Below, piece by piece: positions 18,589 through 26,558 of a DNA stretch of 64,000 bases (position 1 is the first letter of the stretch; the number at the start of each line of letters is the position of its first letter). This DNA comes from Pseudomonadota bacterium. Lineage in GTDB: Bacteria > Pseudomonadota > Gammaproteobacteria > Acidiferrobacterales > UBA6901. Below the pieces are notes generated by a model. The model searched no databases, was not told the origin of the DNA, and saw nothing but the letters and a program-made list of their open reading frames with translations. The stretch covers positions 1 to 64,000 of the forward strand of contig JAJXUF010000005.1 of assembly GCA_021783175.1 (NCBI GenBank), given 5' to 3'. Position numbers and translations under genes: made by a program.

Positions 18589-19057
18589 GAATCTAAATAT
18601 GGATACCGCAACTCATACTCAAGTGGTAAGTCTTCGGGCGTATTCACACGAAGAGCTCGATTCACTGCTTCGCGAACACGGGATCAATCCCACAGCGCAA
18701 CGCATGGAAATTGCCCGCGGAATGTTTTCCCGTGGCGGCCATTTCTCCGCCGAAGACGTGTTCGCGTTAGTAAATGCTGACCAACCTCAGGTCTCAAAGG
18801 CCACCGTCTACAACACCTTGGGACTGTTCGCTGAAAAAGGGCTGATCCGCCAGGTGATCGTGGACCCGACCAGGGTTTTTTACGACCCCAACATGGCACC
18901 GCACTATCATTTCTATGATGTTTCCACAGGCAAGCTGACAGATATTAGCGCTGCGGATGTCCGGATTACCGGACTGCCGCCCCTGCCCGCGGGCGCCAAA
19001 ATGGAAGGTGTGGACGTCATCGTGCGGATGCGTCACAGCGTTCCTGAGGCAAGCTGA
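18587..19057 (+). CDS. Fur-family transcriptional regulator lacking cysteines
   Basis: A 156-residue Fur/PerR/Irr-family repressor. The winged helix is visible (NPTAQRMEIARGMFS, VSKATVYNTLGLFAEKGLI), followed by the metal-sensing segment with HYHFYDVSTGKLTDI. The protein contains no cysteine, so the structural Cys4 zinc site of typical Fur and PerR is absent. In this it resembles Irr-like members. It lies between thiO and a tRNA gene and no target can be read from the context. ATG 18587 is listed, but ATG 18599 may be the true start because a -10 box overlaps the first ATG. Iron- or peroxide-responsive regulation is an inference from the family. Confidence 0.83.
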   Translation: MNLNMDTATHTQVVSLRAYSHEELDSLLREHGINPTAQRMEIARGMFSRGGHFSAEDVFALVNADQPQVSKATVYNTLGLFAEKGLIRQVIVDPTRVFYDPNMAPHYHFYDVSTGKLTDISAADVRITGLPPLPAGAKMEGVDVIVRMRHSVPEAS

Positions 19058-19067
19058 AGAAGTAAGG

Positions 19068-19097
19068 TTGTTTCAGCTGGCCAGTCCCTCGTATACT
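19068..19097 (+). promoter_or_regulatory. Putative promoter of tRNA-Thr
   Basis: TATACT at 19092-19097 is preceded by TTGTTT with an 18-nt spacer. Initiation near 19104 would be six bases before the mature tRNA 5' end. Confidence 0.5.
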
Positions 19098-19109
19098 GCG
19101 GACCCAATT

Positions 19110-19185
<76 letters not shown>

Positions 19186-19205
19186 GCAATTCAAGCAGAC
19201 AGAAG

Positions 19206-19230
19206 AGCCCGCTCAAAGCGGGCTATTTCA
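19206..19230. terminator. Hairpin terminator between tRNA-Thr and the DUF4197 gene
   Basis: AGCCCGCT (19206-19213) pairs with AGCGGGCT (19217-19224) around a three-base loop, followed by ATTTCATAAA on the plus strand. It lies between the tRNA 3' end and the convergent DUF4197 stop and may serve both. The T-tract is weak in either direction. Confidence 0.6.
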
Positions 19231-19251
19231 TAAAGTGCTTGTTGTTCGATG

Positions 19252-19971
19252 TTATTTCCCGAACACCTCGCGCAACAGTTCGGTAGAACGCGCAACTGGG
19301 TCCTGGCGAATACGCTTCTCCTCGTCGGCAACCAGCAAGAACAGTCCGTCCAGCGCTTTTCGCGTCACATAGTCATCGAGGTCCAGCTTGCCGGTGTCAA
19401 GAAACGACGATACCGGTCCGGCTTGCTTAAGCAATTGCTTGTAGCGGCGAGTGACACCAACTTTGTCAGTAGCGGCCGCGATGATAGGGCGAAACCTGTC
19501 CCTGAGAGCACTTTCGGAATGTGCGCGGAAGTATGTCGTTGCCGCATCGTCCGGTCCGCGCACGATACCGATGGCGTCCTTCACGCTCATATTGCGAATG
19601 ACCTGCAGAAAAATCGCTGTCGCCTGCGGGGCAGCCGCCTCGGCCGCACGGTTCATGCTCAAAACGAAATCATCCGCGACTTTTCCCTGACCCAGCACGC
19701 GCAACGCCTTGTCCACCTGAATAAGACTGTCCGGCAGCGGAATTTTCACGCGTGGATTTCCGAAATATCCGTTCACGCGCCCAAGCGAACTGACCGCGCG
19801 CTGTGTGCCCTGCTCGAGTGCCTGCCTGATACCCGCGGCAGCGGTATCGGGATCAAGGGCGTTGTCAGCGCTTTCTTGGCGCAGCTGAGTTTTCAGCCAG
19901 TCGCCCAGGTTCGAGGCAGCGGCAGTGAAGGGAAGCAACAGCACCAACGAAATTGCAAATCGTCTTTTCAT
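19252..19971 (-). CDS. DUF4197 exported protein
   Basis: A 239-residue protein with a signal peptide (MKRRFAISLVLLLPFTAAAS) and the DUF4197 pattern: NLGDWLKTQ, ALEQGTQRAVSSLGRVNGYF, a long helical middle with MNRAAEAAAPQATAIFL, and near the end DDYVTRKALDGLF and LLVADEEKRIRQDP. The family is periplasmic and of unknown function. It is convergent with tRNA-Thr and separated from it by a hairpin. Nothing in the surroundings suggests a role. Confidence 0.85.
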   Translation of the reverse strand: MKRRFAISLVLLLPFTAAASNLGDWLKTQLRQESADNALDPDTAAAGIRQALEQGTQRAVSSLGRVNGYFGNPRVKIPLPDSLIQVDKALRVLGQGKVADDFVLSMNRAAEAAAPQATAIFLQVIRNMSVKDAIGIVRGPDDAATTYFRAHSESALRDRFRPIIAAATDKVGVTRRYKQLLKQAGPVSSFLDTGKLDLDDYVTRKALDGLFLLVADEEKRIRQDPVARSTELLREVFGK

Positions 19972-20428
19972 GGTTCAGTCAGACGTCAATTACGACGTGC
20001 TCCTCGACTTTTAGCCGATGACAGGGTAAGGCATCCATAATTTTAGACAACTTCCCAGAAACGCATCGTATGTTTCCGCATCCCACGTTTATCGGTAAGC
20101 GCATTCCCATCAACCCCATCGCCGCCGTCTTCTTCAACATCGACCAGATTCAGGCAAAACCTTGGGATATTGGCGAACGCTCTCATTCTGGCTAGCTCGA
20201 CCGGGCAGGTCACATGGACTTTGACTGGCATCGGGTAACTTGTATTTTCACGATTCTAATACTAAGAACAGTAATAAGGTGATAAGCCAAGGGTGACCGC
20301 CGGAAGGATGAATATGTGTCCATGGGTTTCGCCGGCAAAAATCGATAACAAGATGTGAACTGCGCGGTTGAGACGCAGACAGACGAATTCTCGTATTACG
20401 GATTGATTAGCACTACTTGGGAGGCGAA
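19972..20428. other. Intergenic region of 457 bp
   Basis: Between the divergent starts of the DUF4197 gene (minus) and the outer-membrane barrel gene (plus). A 62-codon open frame runs on the minus strand (20231-20043), but it has no ribosome-binding site and no recognisable domain. The last 200 bp are AT-rich and presumably hold the barrel gene's promoter. I see no RNA gene or repeat. Confidence 0.5.
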
Positions 20429-21091
20429 ATGAGGCGGATATTCTTAGCTGCTCTGACAGCACCGGCTTGGCTTGCATGGGCTGCTGCGGCTCAGGCGGCA
20501 CCGGCGGTGGACGTCCATGCCGGTACGCTTGGTGGCGGACTCGGGGTGGCTTTCGGCGTGATTCCCCATCGCGTCGATCTGCGTGTTGGATTCAATACCT
20601 TCAATTACAGCCGGACATTCAATTCCGGCACCGTCGATTACGATGGCAAAGTCAAATTCGAGAATGCCGGCGCGCTGGTCGATCTGTTTCCCTTTGATGG
20701 CACATTCAGATTGAGTCTCGGCCTCTATTACAATAACAACAAGTTTGATCTCACCGGGAAGCCGAACGCGAGCGGCACTTATTCCATTAATGGCACTACC
20801 TACACGGTGTCGCAGGTAGGTTCGCTGGATGGAACGGTGAGTTTTGACAACAGCTCGCCCTATATAGGACTCGGTTTCGGCAATCCGATGCGTGGCGGGC
20901 ACGTGACGTTCATGTTCGATGTCGGTGCCATCTATCAGGGTTCTCCGCACGTGACATTGACTGCAACAGGGGCATTGGCAAATCCCCAGCTTGCCAGTGA
21001 TCTGTCCGTTACCCAGCAGACGACGCAAACCGACATGGCCAAATTTCGCTGGTGGCCGGTGATCCAGTTCGGAGTGGGATTCAGGTTCTAA
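20429..21091 (+). CDS. Outer-membrane beta-barrel protein of unknown function
   Basis: A 220-residue protein with a signal peptide ending AAAAQAAPAV. The body is made of alternating amphipathic strands (for example GGGLGVAFGVIPHRVDLRVG and FRLSLGLYYNNNKFDL), and the C-terminus is VIQFGVGFRF with terminal phenylalanine, the BAM recognition signature. This predicts an 8-10-stranded outer-membrane barrel. The middle resembles OmpW-sized barrels in length, but I cannot assign it to that family. GGGAGG five nt before ATG 20429 fixes the start. It ends in front of a hairpin shared with the convergent GST gene. Confidence 0.75.
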   Translation: MRRIFLAALTAPAWLAWAAAAQAAPAVDVHAGTLGGGLGVAFGVIPHRVDLRVGFNTFNYSRTFNSGTVDYDGKVKFENAGALVDLFPFDGTFRLSLGLYYNNNKFDLTGKPNASGTYSINGTTYTVSQVGSLDGTVSFDNSSPYIGLGFGNPMRGGHVTFMFDVGAIYQGSPHVTLTATGALANPQLASDLSVTQQTTQTDMAKFRWWPVIQFGVGFRF

Positions 21092-21148
21092 AGGCGGTGG
21101 CGCTGTTGTGTGTTGGTAACACCGGATTCGTCAGTGCCGTCACTGCGG

Positions 21149-21203
21149 AAAAAATCAAACGCCACGCCATTGCCGGCCAGACGGCGACAATGACGTGGCG
21201 TTT
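21149..21203 (-). terminator. Rho-independent terminator of the GST gene
   Basis: AAACGCCACG (21157-21166) pairs perfectly with CGTGGCGTTT (21194-21203), with an inner CATTG/CAATG helix. On the minus strand the stem is followed by a T-run (complement of A at 21149-21154), making it a good terminator for the GST gene. It may also slow plus-strand transcription of the barrel gene. Confidence 0.75.
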
Positions 21204-21219
21204 CAGGAAAAAGATCGCC

Positions 21220-21828
21220 TTATTGGATCAATCCCTCGGCTTTCATCGCTTCCTTGACTGCCGCACGTCCTGACACGCGCGCCATGTAGTCCTTTAGCGC
21301 CGGCCACTTTGACAGATCCACGTTCAGGAAATTACACCAGTTGAGCACCGTGAAGAGATAGGCATCGGCCACGGTGAACTTATCGCCCATCAGAAATTGT
21401 TTGCCCTTAAGTTGTATCGTCAGGTAATCGAAACGGCGCGCCAGCGTATTCAGCTGGTTCTGCTTCCAGTCTTCGGGTATTTTGGGATTGAACATCGGTC
21501 CGAACTGTTTGTGCACTTCGGACGAAATGAAATTGAGCCATTCGATCTCGCGGTAGTGATCCATTGTTCCTACGGGCGGTACCAAACCGGACGCGGGCTT
21601 CTGTTCGGCAATATACTGGAGCACCACTGCTACCTCGGAAAGTAAGTCGCCGCTGTCCAGCTTGATTGCCGGCACATAGCCCTTCGGGTTGATCTTCATG
21701 TAGTCCTCACCCTTGGCAGTCTTGTGTGTGGCGAGATCAACCTTTTCAATATCAAAGGGCAGGCCGGTCTCGCGCAGGGCAATATGCGCGGCCATCGAGC
21801 ATGCCCCAGGGGTAAAATAGAGTTTCAT
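21220..21828 (-). CDS. gstA: Glutathione S-transferase, beta class
   Basis: A 202-residue cytosolic GST. The N-terminal thioredoxin-like domain begins MKLYFTPGACSMAAHIALRE, with the beta-class cysteine in PGACS and the conserved cis-proline and glutathione-binding segment NPKGYVPAIKLD...LLSEVAVVLQYIAE. The C-terminal helical domain has the N-capping box FTVADAYLFTVLNW. AAAGGAG 8 nt upstream fixes ATG 21828; an earlier in-frame start at 21870 is not supported. It conjugates or binds glutathione; the substrate is unknown. Divergent from the ABM gene across 335 bp. Confidence 0.92.
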   Translation of the reverse strand: MKLYFTPGACSMAAHIALRETGLPFDIEKVDLATHKTAKGEDYMKINPKGYVPAIKLDSGDLLSEVAVVLQYIAEQKPASGLVPPVGTMDHYREIEWLNFISSEVHKQFGPMFNPKIPEDWKQNQLNTLARRFDYLTIQLKGKQFLMGDKFTVADAYLFTVLNWCNFLNVDLSKWPALKDYMARVSGRAAVKEAMKAEGLIQ

Positions 21829-22163
21829 CGAAGCGCTCCTTTCTTGTTGGGAATCGAACAACTCCAGCACATCGCACTGGCATCAACGCAGTACGAGCCG
21901 TGGCATTTTGACACAAGCTGTGTCCGCACTGTTAGATGTATCCTCGCGGAAATCATTCCATAGCGGACAAGCTTTTTACGGGCGCCGTTCATCGCGCTGG
22001 CAGGAATGGCCGGTGTTGCTGGACTCGAACCCCTCCGGACCCGCGACTTTTGCCCGGCGCCTGTCGGCTGATTTTAGCCAGGGCGCAGGTGTTTGTGTAT
22101 TCCCGGCCAGACTTTGTATTATTCGTCTCTTGTCATTGTTTGGTCATCAAGGAGAGAACCGCC
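21829..22163. other. Intergenic region of 335 bp
   Basis: Between the divergent starts of the GST gene and the ABM-domain gene. It contains a tRNA T-arm-like string near 22020-22040 that does not fold into a tRNA. Promoters for both genes are expected here, but none is clear enough to place. Confidence 0.5.
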
Positions 22164-22475
22164 ATGCATGTAACCCTGGTCGATGTGCGCGTCAAACCCG
22201 AGCATATTACTGATTTCATCCAGGCCACACGCGCCAATCATATGGCATCCGTTAGCGAAACCGGCAATCTGCGCTTCGATGTGCTGCAATCGCCCGACGA
22301 CTCCAGTCGATTCATGCTGTATGAGGCCTATGTGTCCGCTGATGCCGCAGCAGCCCATAAGCAGACCGTTCACTATCTGCACTGGAGGGATAGCGTGGCC
22401 TCATGGATGGAGGCGCCGCGTGTCGGCACGGCGTATCACGGACTTTTCCCGCAAGTCTCAAGACGAAATGATTGA
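22164..22475 (+). CDS. ABM-domain (YgiN/LsrG-like) monooxygenase or isomerase
   Basis: A 103-residue single-domain protein: MHVTLVDVRVKPEHITDFIQ, then FDVLQSPDDSSRFMLYEAYV and an alpha-helix with HKQTVHYLHWRD. This is the dimeric ferredoxin-like fold of antibiotic biosynthesis monooxygenases. AAGGAG precedes ATG 22164. The gene overlaps the next by 8 nt, so the two products are probably made together. Their pairing suggests consecutive steps on a shared small carbonyl or quinol substrate, but that is inference. Confidence 0.85.
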   Translation: MHVTLVDVRVKPEHITDFIQATRANHMASVSETGNLRFDVLQSPDDSSRFMLYEAYVSADAAAAHKQTVHYLHWRDSVASWMEAPRVGTAYHGLFPQVSRRND

Positions 22476-23655
22476 CGCATTCGCGCTGACAGGGCTGCCG
22501 AATATTTTTTTTGGCGAAGGGCGTTTCGCCGAAGTGCCGGCACTTGCCAGGCGCTTTGGCGACCGCGTGTTGCTGGTGACAGGAGGCCGGTCATTGCGCC
22601 AGACGACACAATGGTCGCAGCTGCTCGATGCTTTGCGCGCGGCCGGCTGCGAATTCTACGAGCTTAAAGTCGAGAGCGAACCCTCACCGCAACTCGTGGA
22701 TTCGGCGGTTGCTGCCCACCGGGCAGCAGGAATCGAAGTGGTGGTTGGCATCGGCGGAGGCAGCGTGCTGGATGCGGCGAAAGCAATTGCCGGATTGCTG
22801 CCGCACGGCAATTCTGTGCTGGATCACCTTGAAGGTGTCGGCCCCGAACTGCCTTATCGCGGTCCTTCCACACCCTTTATCGCGGTGCCGACCACTGCAG
22901 GCACTGGAAGTGAGGCAACTAAAAACGCCGTACTCAGTATTCAAGGTTTGAAGGGATTCAAGAAATCTTTTCGACATGATCTATTGGTGCCGAGGTATGC
23001 GGTCGTCGATCCTGATCTGCTAAGGGGTTGCCCGCCCGACCTGATTGCCGCCAACGGGATGGATGCTTTGACTCAGGTGCTCGAGTCTTATGTTTCGGCT
23101 CGGGCCAACGCCTTTTCCGATGCGCTCGCCTTAAGCGGCATCGAGGCCGCTCGCGTCGGGCTGTTGCCATGGTATGAAGCGGGAGCAGATGCGGGCGGTG
23201 CGCGTTCCAGCATGGCCTATGCGGCACTCTTATCCGGCATCACGCTTGCTCAAGTGGGTCTCGGGTCCGTGCACGGGCTGGCTTCGCCAATTGGCGCCTT
23301 CTTTCCGGTGCCGCACGGTGTGGTGTGCGGCACGTTGGTGGCGGCCGCGACGGAGATCAATATCCGGGCATTGGAGCAGCGCGCTCCCGCACACAAGGCT
23401 TTGGGCAAATACGCCCAGGTCGGGCGTTTATTCAGTGGTAAGCAAGGGTTGGCAGATCATGCAGCGCGACTTGCGCTGGTCGACACGCTGGTCCAGTGGA
23501 CTGAGCGTCTGGGTTTGCCGTGTCTTGGCGCTTACGGCATCACGACCGGGGATTTTGATGCAATCGTCGCAGGCTGTCGGGGAAGCAGCATGAAAACCAA
23601 CCCCATCGTGCTGGAAGACGCGGAAGTCAGAGAGATCCTTCAGGCGAGACTGTAA
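22468..23655 (+). CDS. Iron-type (group III) alcohol dehydrogenase with Gln at one metal-ligand position
   Basis: A 395-residue Fe-ADH-fold enzyme. The NAD(P)-binding half has VVGIGGGSVLDAAKAIA, and VPTTAGTGSEATKNAVLS follows. Of the metal ligands known from FucO, Asp199 (GMDALTQ), His269 (GSVHGLASP) and His283 (VPHGVVCG) are present. The position expected to be His, four residues after the Asp, is Gln203. This Gln variant may define a subfamily. The start ATG 22468 overlaps the upstream ABM gene. Reaction: probably NAD(P)-dependent reduction or oxidation of an aldehyde or alcohol; substrate unknown. Confidence 0.85.
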   Translation: MIDAFALTGLPNIFFGEGRFAEVPALARRFGDRVLLVTGGRSLRQTTQWSQLLDALRAAGCEFYELKVESEPSPQLVDSAVAAHRAAGIEVVVGIGGGSVLDAAKAIAGLLPHGNSVLDHLEGVGPELPYRGPSTPFIAVPTTAGTGSEATKNAVLSIQGLKGFKKSFRHDLLVPRYAVVDPDLLRGCPPDLIAANGMDALTQVLESYVSARANAFSDALALSGIEAARVGLLPWYEAGADAGGARSSMAYAALLSGITLAQVGLGSVHGLASPIGAFFPVPHGVVCGTLVAAATEINIRALEQRAPAHKALGKYAQVGRLFSGKQGLADHAARLALVDTLVQWTERLGLPCLGAYGITTGDFDAIVAGCRGSSMKTNPIVLEDAEVREILQARL

Positions 23656-23707
23656 CAGTCGACTCCGCGACATCACCAAAATCGCGGAGCCGGTGTTGCC
23701 CGAAATA

Positions 23708-23995
23708 TCAGTTGTCGTCGCCCAAGCTGCGGTAAAAGGTGTACTTCGCAGGGCGCTTGACCAGCTCATGATAGGTCCGCCCCACGCTCAAGGTCGGTAG
23801 CGAAATCGGCAGGGATCCAACGAATATGACTGCGCCGGCGACCGTTGCCACCAAGCCTATGGGGCGCAAGATAAACAGGTCCAGCAGCACCGAGCCGTCA
23901 TCACCTGGCTGATAGGCATAGGCTGATGGCGCAGCGAGGCCCGTGAGAAGGCCCGCCAGAACCGTGACCATGACAAGTTTCTTTGCTTTTATCAT
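23708..23995 (-). CDS. Small exported or membrane protein of unknown function
   Basis: A 95-residue protein with a signal peptide (MIKAKKLVMVTVLAGLLTGL, cleavage near SAYAYQ). It continues with the segment DLFILRPIGLVATVAGAVIF and VGSLPISLPTLSVG, which has one likely membrane helix, and a basic C-terminus (VKRPAKYTFYRSLGDDN). Proteins of this shape occur in many Proteobacteria without known function. GAGGGAAAAATCA precedes ATG 23995, which I prefer to the longer open frame from 24160. It is convergent with the Fe-ADH gene. Confidence 0.7.
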   Translation of the reverse strand: MIKAKKLVMVTVLAGLLTGLAAPSAYAYQPGDDGSVLLDLFILRPIGLVATVAGAVIFVGSLPISLPTLSVGRTYHELVKRPAKYTFYRSLGDDN

Positions 23996-24136
23996 TGATT
24001 TTTCCCTCTTAAACGGGTTAGGCGGGGCAAATAGGCCGTTTACTTCACCCCGGCGTTTCCCCCTGGGGCCCGTGTTTCTCCCCCATAGTATAGTGAAAAA
24101 TAGCAGCTTCAACAGCGTTTCTGCTGAGATACAGTG

Positions 24137-24160
24137 TTGCACACAAGTCCAGTTGTGCAA
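24137..24160. promoter_or_regulatory. Inverted repeat upstream of ampD
   Basis: TTGCACA (24137-24143) and TGTGCAA (24154-24160) form a perfect 7-bp inverted repeat with a 10-nt spacer. It lies between the divergent starts of the small exported protein gene and ampD. The form is that of a dimeric repressor or activator site; the factor is unknown. Confidence 0.35.
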
Positions 24161-24228
24161 GGTGGTCCGCCAGACGGGGGTAGGCCGGGGCGGATGAGGG
24201 CGGTATATTCATAATATATGATGAAGCC

Positions 24229-24843
24229 GTGTCAAAAATGGAGGCTAAAAAGGCATTGCAGAATGACAGCGCTTTGAATTTGCCCGCTAGACCGGCGCTC
24301 AACATCGATAAAAGCAGCGGATTGGTGGAAGGAGTGCGCTTCGTGCCCTCACCGAATAGCGACGCACGCCCCCCGGACATGGCGATCGAGGTGTTGATTA
24401 TCCACTCGATCAGCCTGCCTCCGGGCGAGTTCGGTGGCGATGATATCGAGCGTCTGTTCTGCAACCGCCTTGATGCGGCGCGTCACCCGTTTTTTCGCGA
24501 AATAGACGGTTTGCGCGTTTCTGCGCATCTGCTGGTCCGCCGCAGCGGGGAGCTCATTCAGTTCGTTCCGTTTCACGCGCGTGCCTGGCATGCGGGTGTA
24601 TCCTGCTGCGAAGGCCGCACCCGGGTGAACGACTTTTCCATTGGCATCGAACTTGAAGGTGCAGATGATGTGCCGTTCGAGGATGTCCAATATGCGGTGC
24701 TTGCTGCGGTGACGCGATCGCTGCTTGATGTTTACCGCGGCATAACGCCCGACAGAATCTACGGTCATGCGGACATTGCCCCGGAACGCAAGACCGATCC
24801 GGGCCCATCGTTTGACTGGACGCGCTACCGGCAATCTCTGTAG
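24229..24843 (+). CDS. ampD: 1,6-anhydro-N-acetylmuramyl-L-alanine amidase AmpD
   Basis: Cytoplasmic zinc amidase that recycles anhydro-muropeptides by releasing the peptide. The 204-residue protein has the zinc-site strand EVLIIHSISLPPGEFGG (family usually HN in place of HS), and the C-terminal zinc ligands in YGHADIAPERKTDPGPSFDW. The glycan-binding loop is FHARAWHAGVS. The N-terminus is about 15 residues longer than in E. coli. GTG 24229 or ATG 24238 may start it. Followed by the ampE-like gene, as in many gammaproteobacteria. Confidence 0.93.
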   Translation: MSKMEAKKALQNDSALNLPARPALNIDKSSGLVEGVRFVPSPNSDARPPDMAIEVLIIHSISLPPGEFGGDDIERLFCNRLDAARHPFFREIDGLRVSAHLLVRRSGELIQFVPFHARAWHAGVSCCEGRTRVNDFSIGIELEGADDVPFEDVQYAVLAAVTRSLLDVYRGITPDRIYGHADIAPERKTDPGPSFDWTRYRQSL

Positions 24844-24908
24844 CATAATTGGGATGTAAGGCAGCGAGGTTGGCGCTCGCCGCCCGGGTGTATTCAAGGA
24901 AATTCAAA

Positions 24909-25838
24909 ATGACTTACATTCTCGTGACGATTTTACTGGCGATTCTGTTGGATCGCCTGGCTCCGAATCGCAATGGCGTTCAAATCTGGTCATGGTACAG
25001 CGACTGGGCCGAGTCGATTGAGCAGCGTTTCAACGGCGGCACCCGGGCGCAGGGGTTGAGTGCCGTCTTTATCGCTGTGGTGCCAATTTGCGTAGGCGTG
25101 TTTCTGGCAAGCCTGATCCTGGGCGAAATCGTTGGAATTCTGCAGCTTGCCTTTAACGTTGTCGTACTCTACATGTGTGTGGATCTCTATCGGCTGGGGA
25201 AAGCCGCGCAGGCGGTATCGGCTGCGCTCGACAGCGGTGATATCAATGAGGCGCTCGCACATCTGCGTGAGTTGACCGGAAAGGACAGTGGCGAGCGCAG
25301 CGAAGCGACTGTTGCTCACGCCACGGTAGAAGCCGTTCTGAAACAGGCCAACTCGCTGGTGATGGCGCCCCTGTTCTGGTTCATTGTGCTGGGTCCGCTG
25401 GGAGCGGTGTTGCAGCGCATGGCGTCCGTGCTGGATCGCTTGTGGGGACACCGCAGTTCGCGCTTTGCCGAATTCGGTTGGGCGGCGGCGCGCCTGGACG
25501 ACCTGCTCGGTTGGATCCCGGCGCGTATCACGGCGTTGAGCTACGCCATCATGGGAAGTTTCGAAGACGCATTGCACTGCTGGCGGCGCCAGGCGGGCAT
25601 GTGGTCGGATATCAACAGCGGTCCGTTGCTCGCGTCTGGGCTTGGGGCAATGCATCTCAATTCCTGTGAAGAGCAGGAAGAGGATGCCTACGGCAATCGC
25701 ATTGTTTCGCGTGCCATTCTACCTGATGCTGGCGATGTGCGCCGTGTGGTTGCCCTGGTGTGGCGGGTGCTGCTGTTCTGGCTGGGCGTGGCGATCTTAA
25801 TGTCGGGCGCTCATCTTTTCGGCTTGTTCGCACGCTAG
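24909..25838 (+). CDS. ampE: AmpE/CobD-superfamily membrane protein
   Basis: A 309-residue polytopic membrane protein with helices near residues 2-18, 45-90, 150-175 and 285-305. Motifs DRLAPNR near the N-terminus, SLVMAPLFWFIVLGPLGAVL, and PARITALSYAIMGSFEDALH belong to the CobD/CbiB/AmpE superfamily. CbiB/CobD attaches aminopropanol to cobyric acid; AmpE is linked to beta-lactamase signalling. Position after ampD favours AmpE, but the B12-related genes immediately downstream keep a corrinoid role open. ATG 24909 is used; the open frame upstream is not hydrophobic and not family-like. Confidence 0.75.
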   Translation: MTYILVTILLAILLDRLAPNRNGVQIWSWYSDWAESIEQRFNGGTRAQGLSAVFIAVVPICVGVFLASLILGEIVGILQLAFNVVVLYMCVDLYRLGKAAQAVSAALDSGDINEALAHLRELTGKDSGERSEATVAHATVEAVLKQANSLVMAPLFWFIVLGPLGAVLQRMASVLDRLWGHRSSRFAEFGWAAARLDDLLGWIPARITALSYAIMGSFEDALHCWRRQAGMWSDINSGPLLASGLGAMHLNSCEEQEEDAYGNRIVSRAILPDAGDVRRVVALVWRVLLFWLGVAILMSGAHLFGLFAR

Positions 25839-25940
25839 CGGCGCCCTGACAGCAACTTTGCATATTGCGCTATTTCTCCGCTTGCTGAGCTTTTCCCTTT
25901 TCATCTTAAACGTGGCAAGTACGCCAGCCAAGTTCCAGTC

Positions 25941-26558
25941 ATGACGCAGGCTCGGCGTTTGACGCTCATTGATCTTATCCGCCATGGTGAACCGGTTGGC
26001 GGTCAGCGTTACCGCGGGCAGACCGACGATCCGCTGAGCGCGACCGGCTGGAACCAGATGCGGGAGGCAGTTGCCGGGCTGGCAAACTGGGATGTCATTG
26101 TCACGTCTCCACTCAGCCGCTGCGCCGAATTTGCGCGGGAACTGGGCGGGAAACTGGCGCTACCGGTAAAGGAAGATGAGCGGCTGAAAGAGATCGGATT
26201 CGGCGCGTGGGAAGGCCTAACCCCGGAGGAAATCAGCCGCAACGATCCGGAAATACTGCGTCGCTTCTGGCAGGATCCAGTACGCCATCGGCCGCAGGGC
26301 GCAGAAACCCTGGCGGACTTTCGCGTGCGCGTGCACGCTGCATGGCAGGATCTTACTGACAAATTTGCGCAGCAGCGCATTCTGGTGGTGGCGCATGCCG
26401 GAGTGATTCGCATGTGCATCAGCCTCGTGTTGGGGGTGCCGCTGGACAATATCTTCCGCATCCGCGTGGAAAACGCCGGTCTGACGCGTATCCGTGTCGA
26501 GCACGGTGACAGCGGACAATTTCCCACATTGGTATTTCACGGCGGAAAACCACGATGA
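25941..26558 (+). CDS. cobC: Histidine phosphatase, probable alpha-ribazole phosphatase CobC
   Basis: A 205-residue member of the phosphoglycerate-mutase-like phosphatases. The phosphohistidine motif is LIDLIRHGEPVGG, with second-site residues in SPLSRCAEFARELG, FGAWEGLTPEEI and VVAHAGVIRM. Overlap with btuF by four bases (ATGA) places it in the cobalamin island. That makes dephosphorylation of alpha-ribazole-5'-phosphate in the lower-ligand pathway the likely role. General histidine phosphatase function is the fallback. Confidence 0.8.
   Translation: MTQARRLTLIDLIRHGEPVGGQRYRGQTDDPLSATGWNQMREAVAGLANWDVIVTSPLSRCAEFARELGGKLALPVKEDERLKEIGFGAWEGLTPEEISRNDPEILRRFWQDPVRHRPQGAETLADFRVRVHAAWQDLTDKFAQQRILVVAHAGVIRMCISLVLGVPLDNIFRIRVENAGLTRIRVEHGDSGQFPTLVFHGGKPR

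Noticed and set aside
20043..20231. 62-codon open frame on the minus strand in the DUF4197-barrel gap
   Set aside because: No ribosome-binding site and no domain; cannot be separated from chance.
21990..22060. tRNA-like string (CTGGACTCGAACC, reverse of a T-arm GGTTCGAGTCC)
   Set aside because: No D-arm, anticodon arm or acceptor stem can be folded around it, and the T-stem pairs in only two positions. Considered as an attachment-site remnant and dropped.
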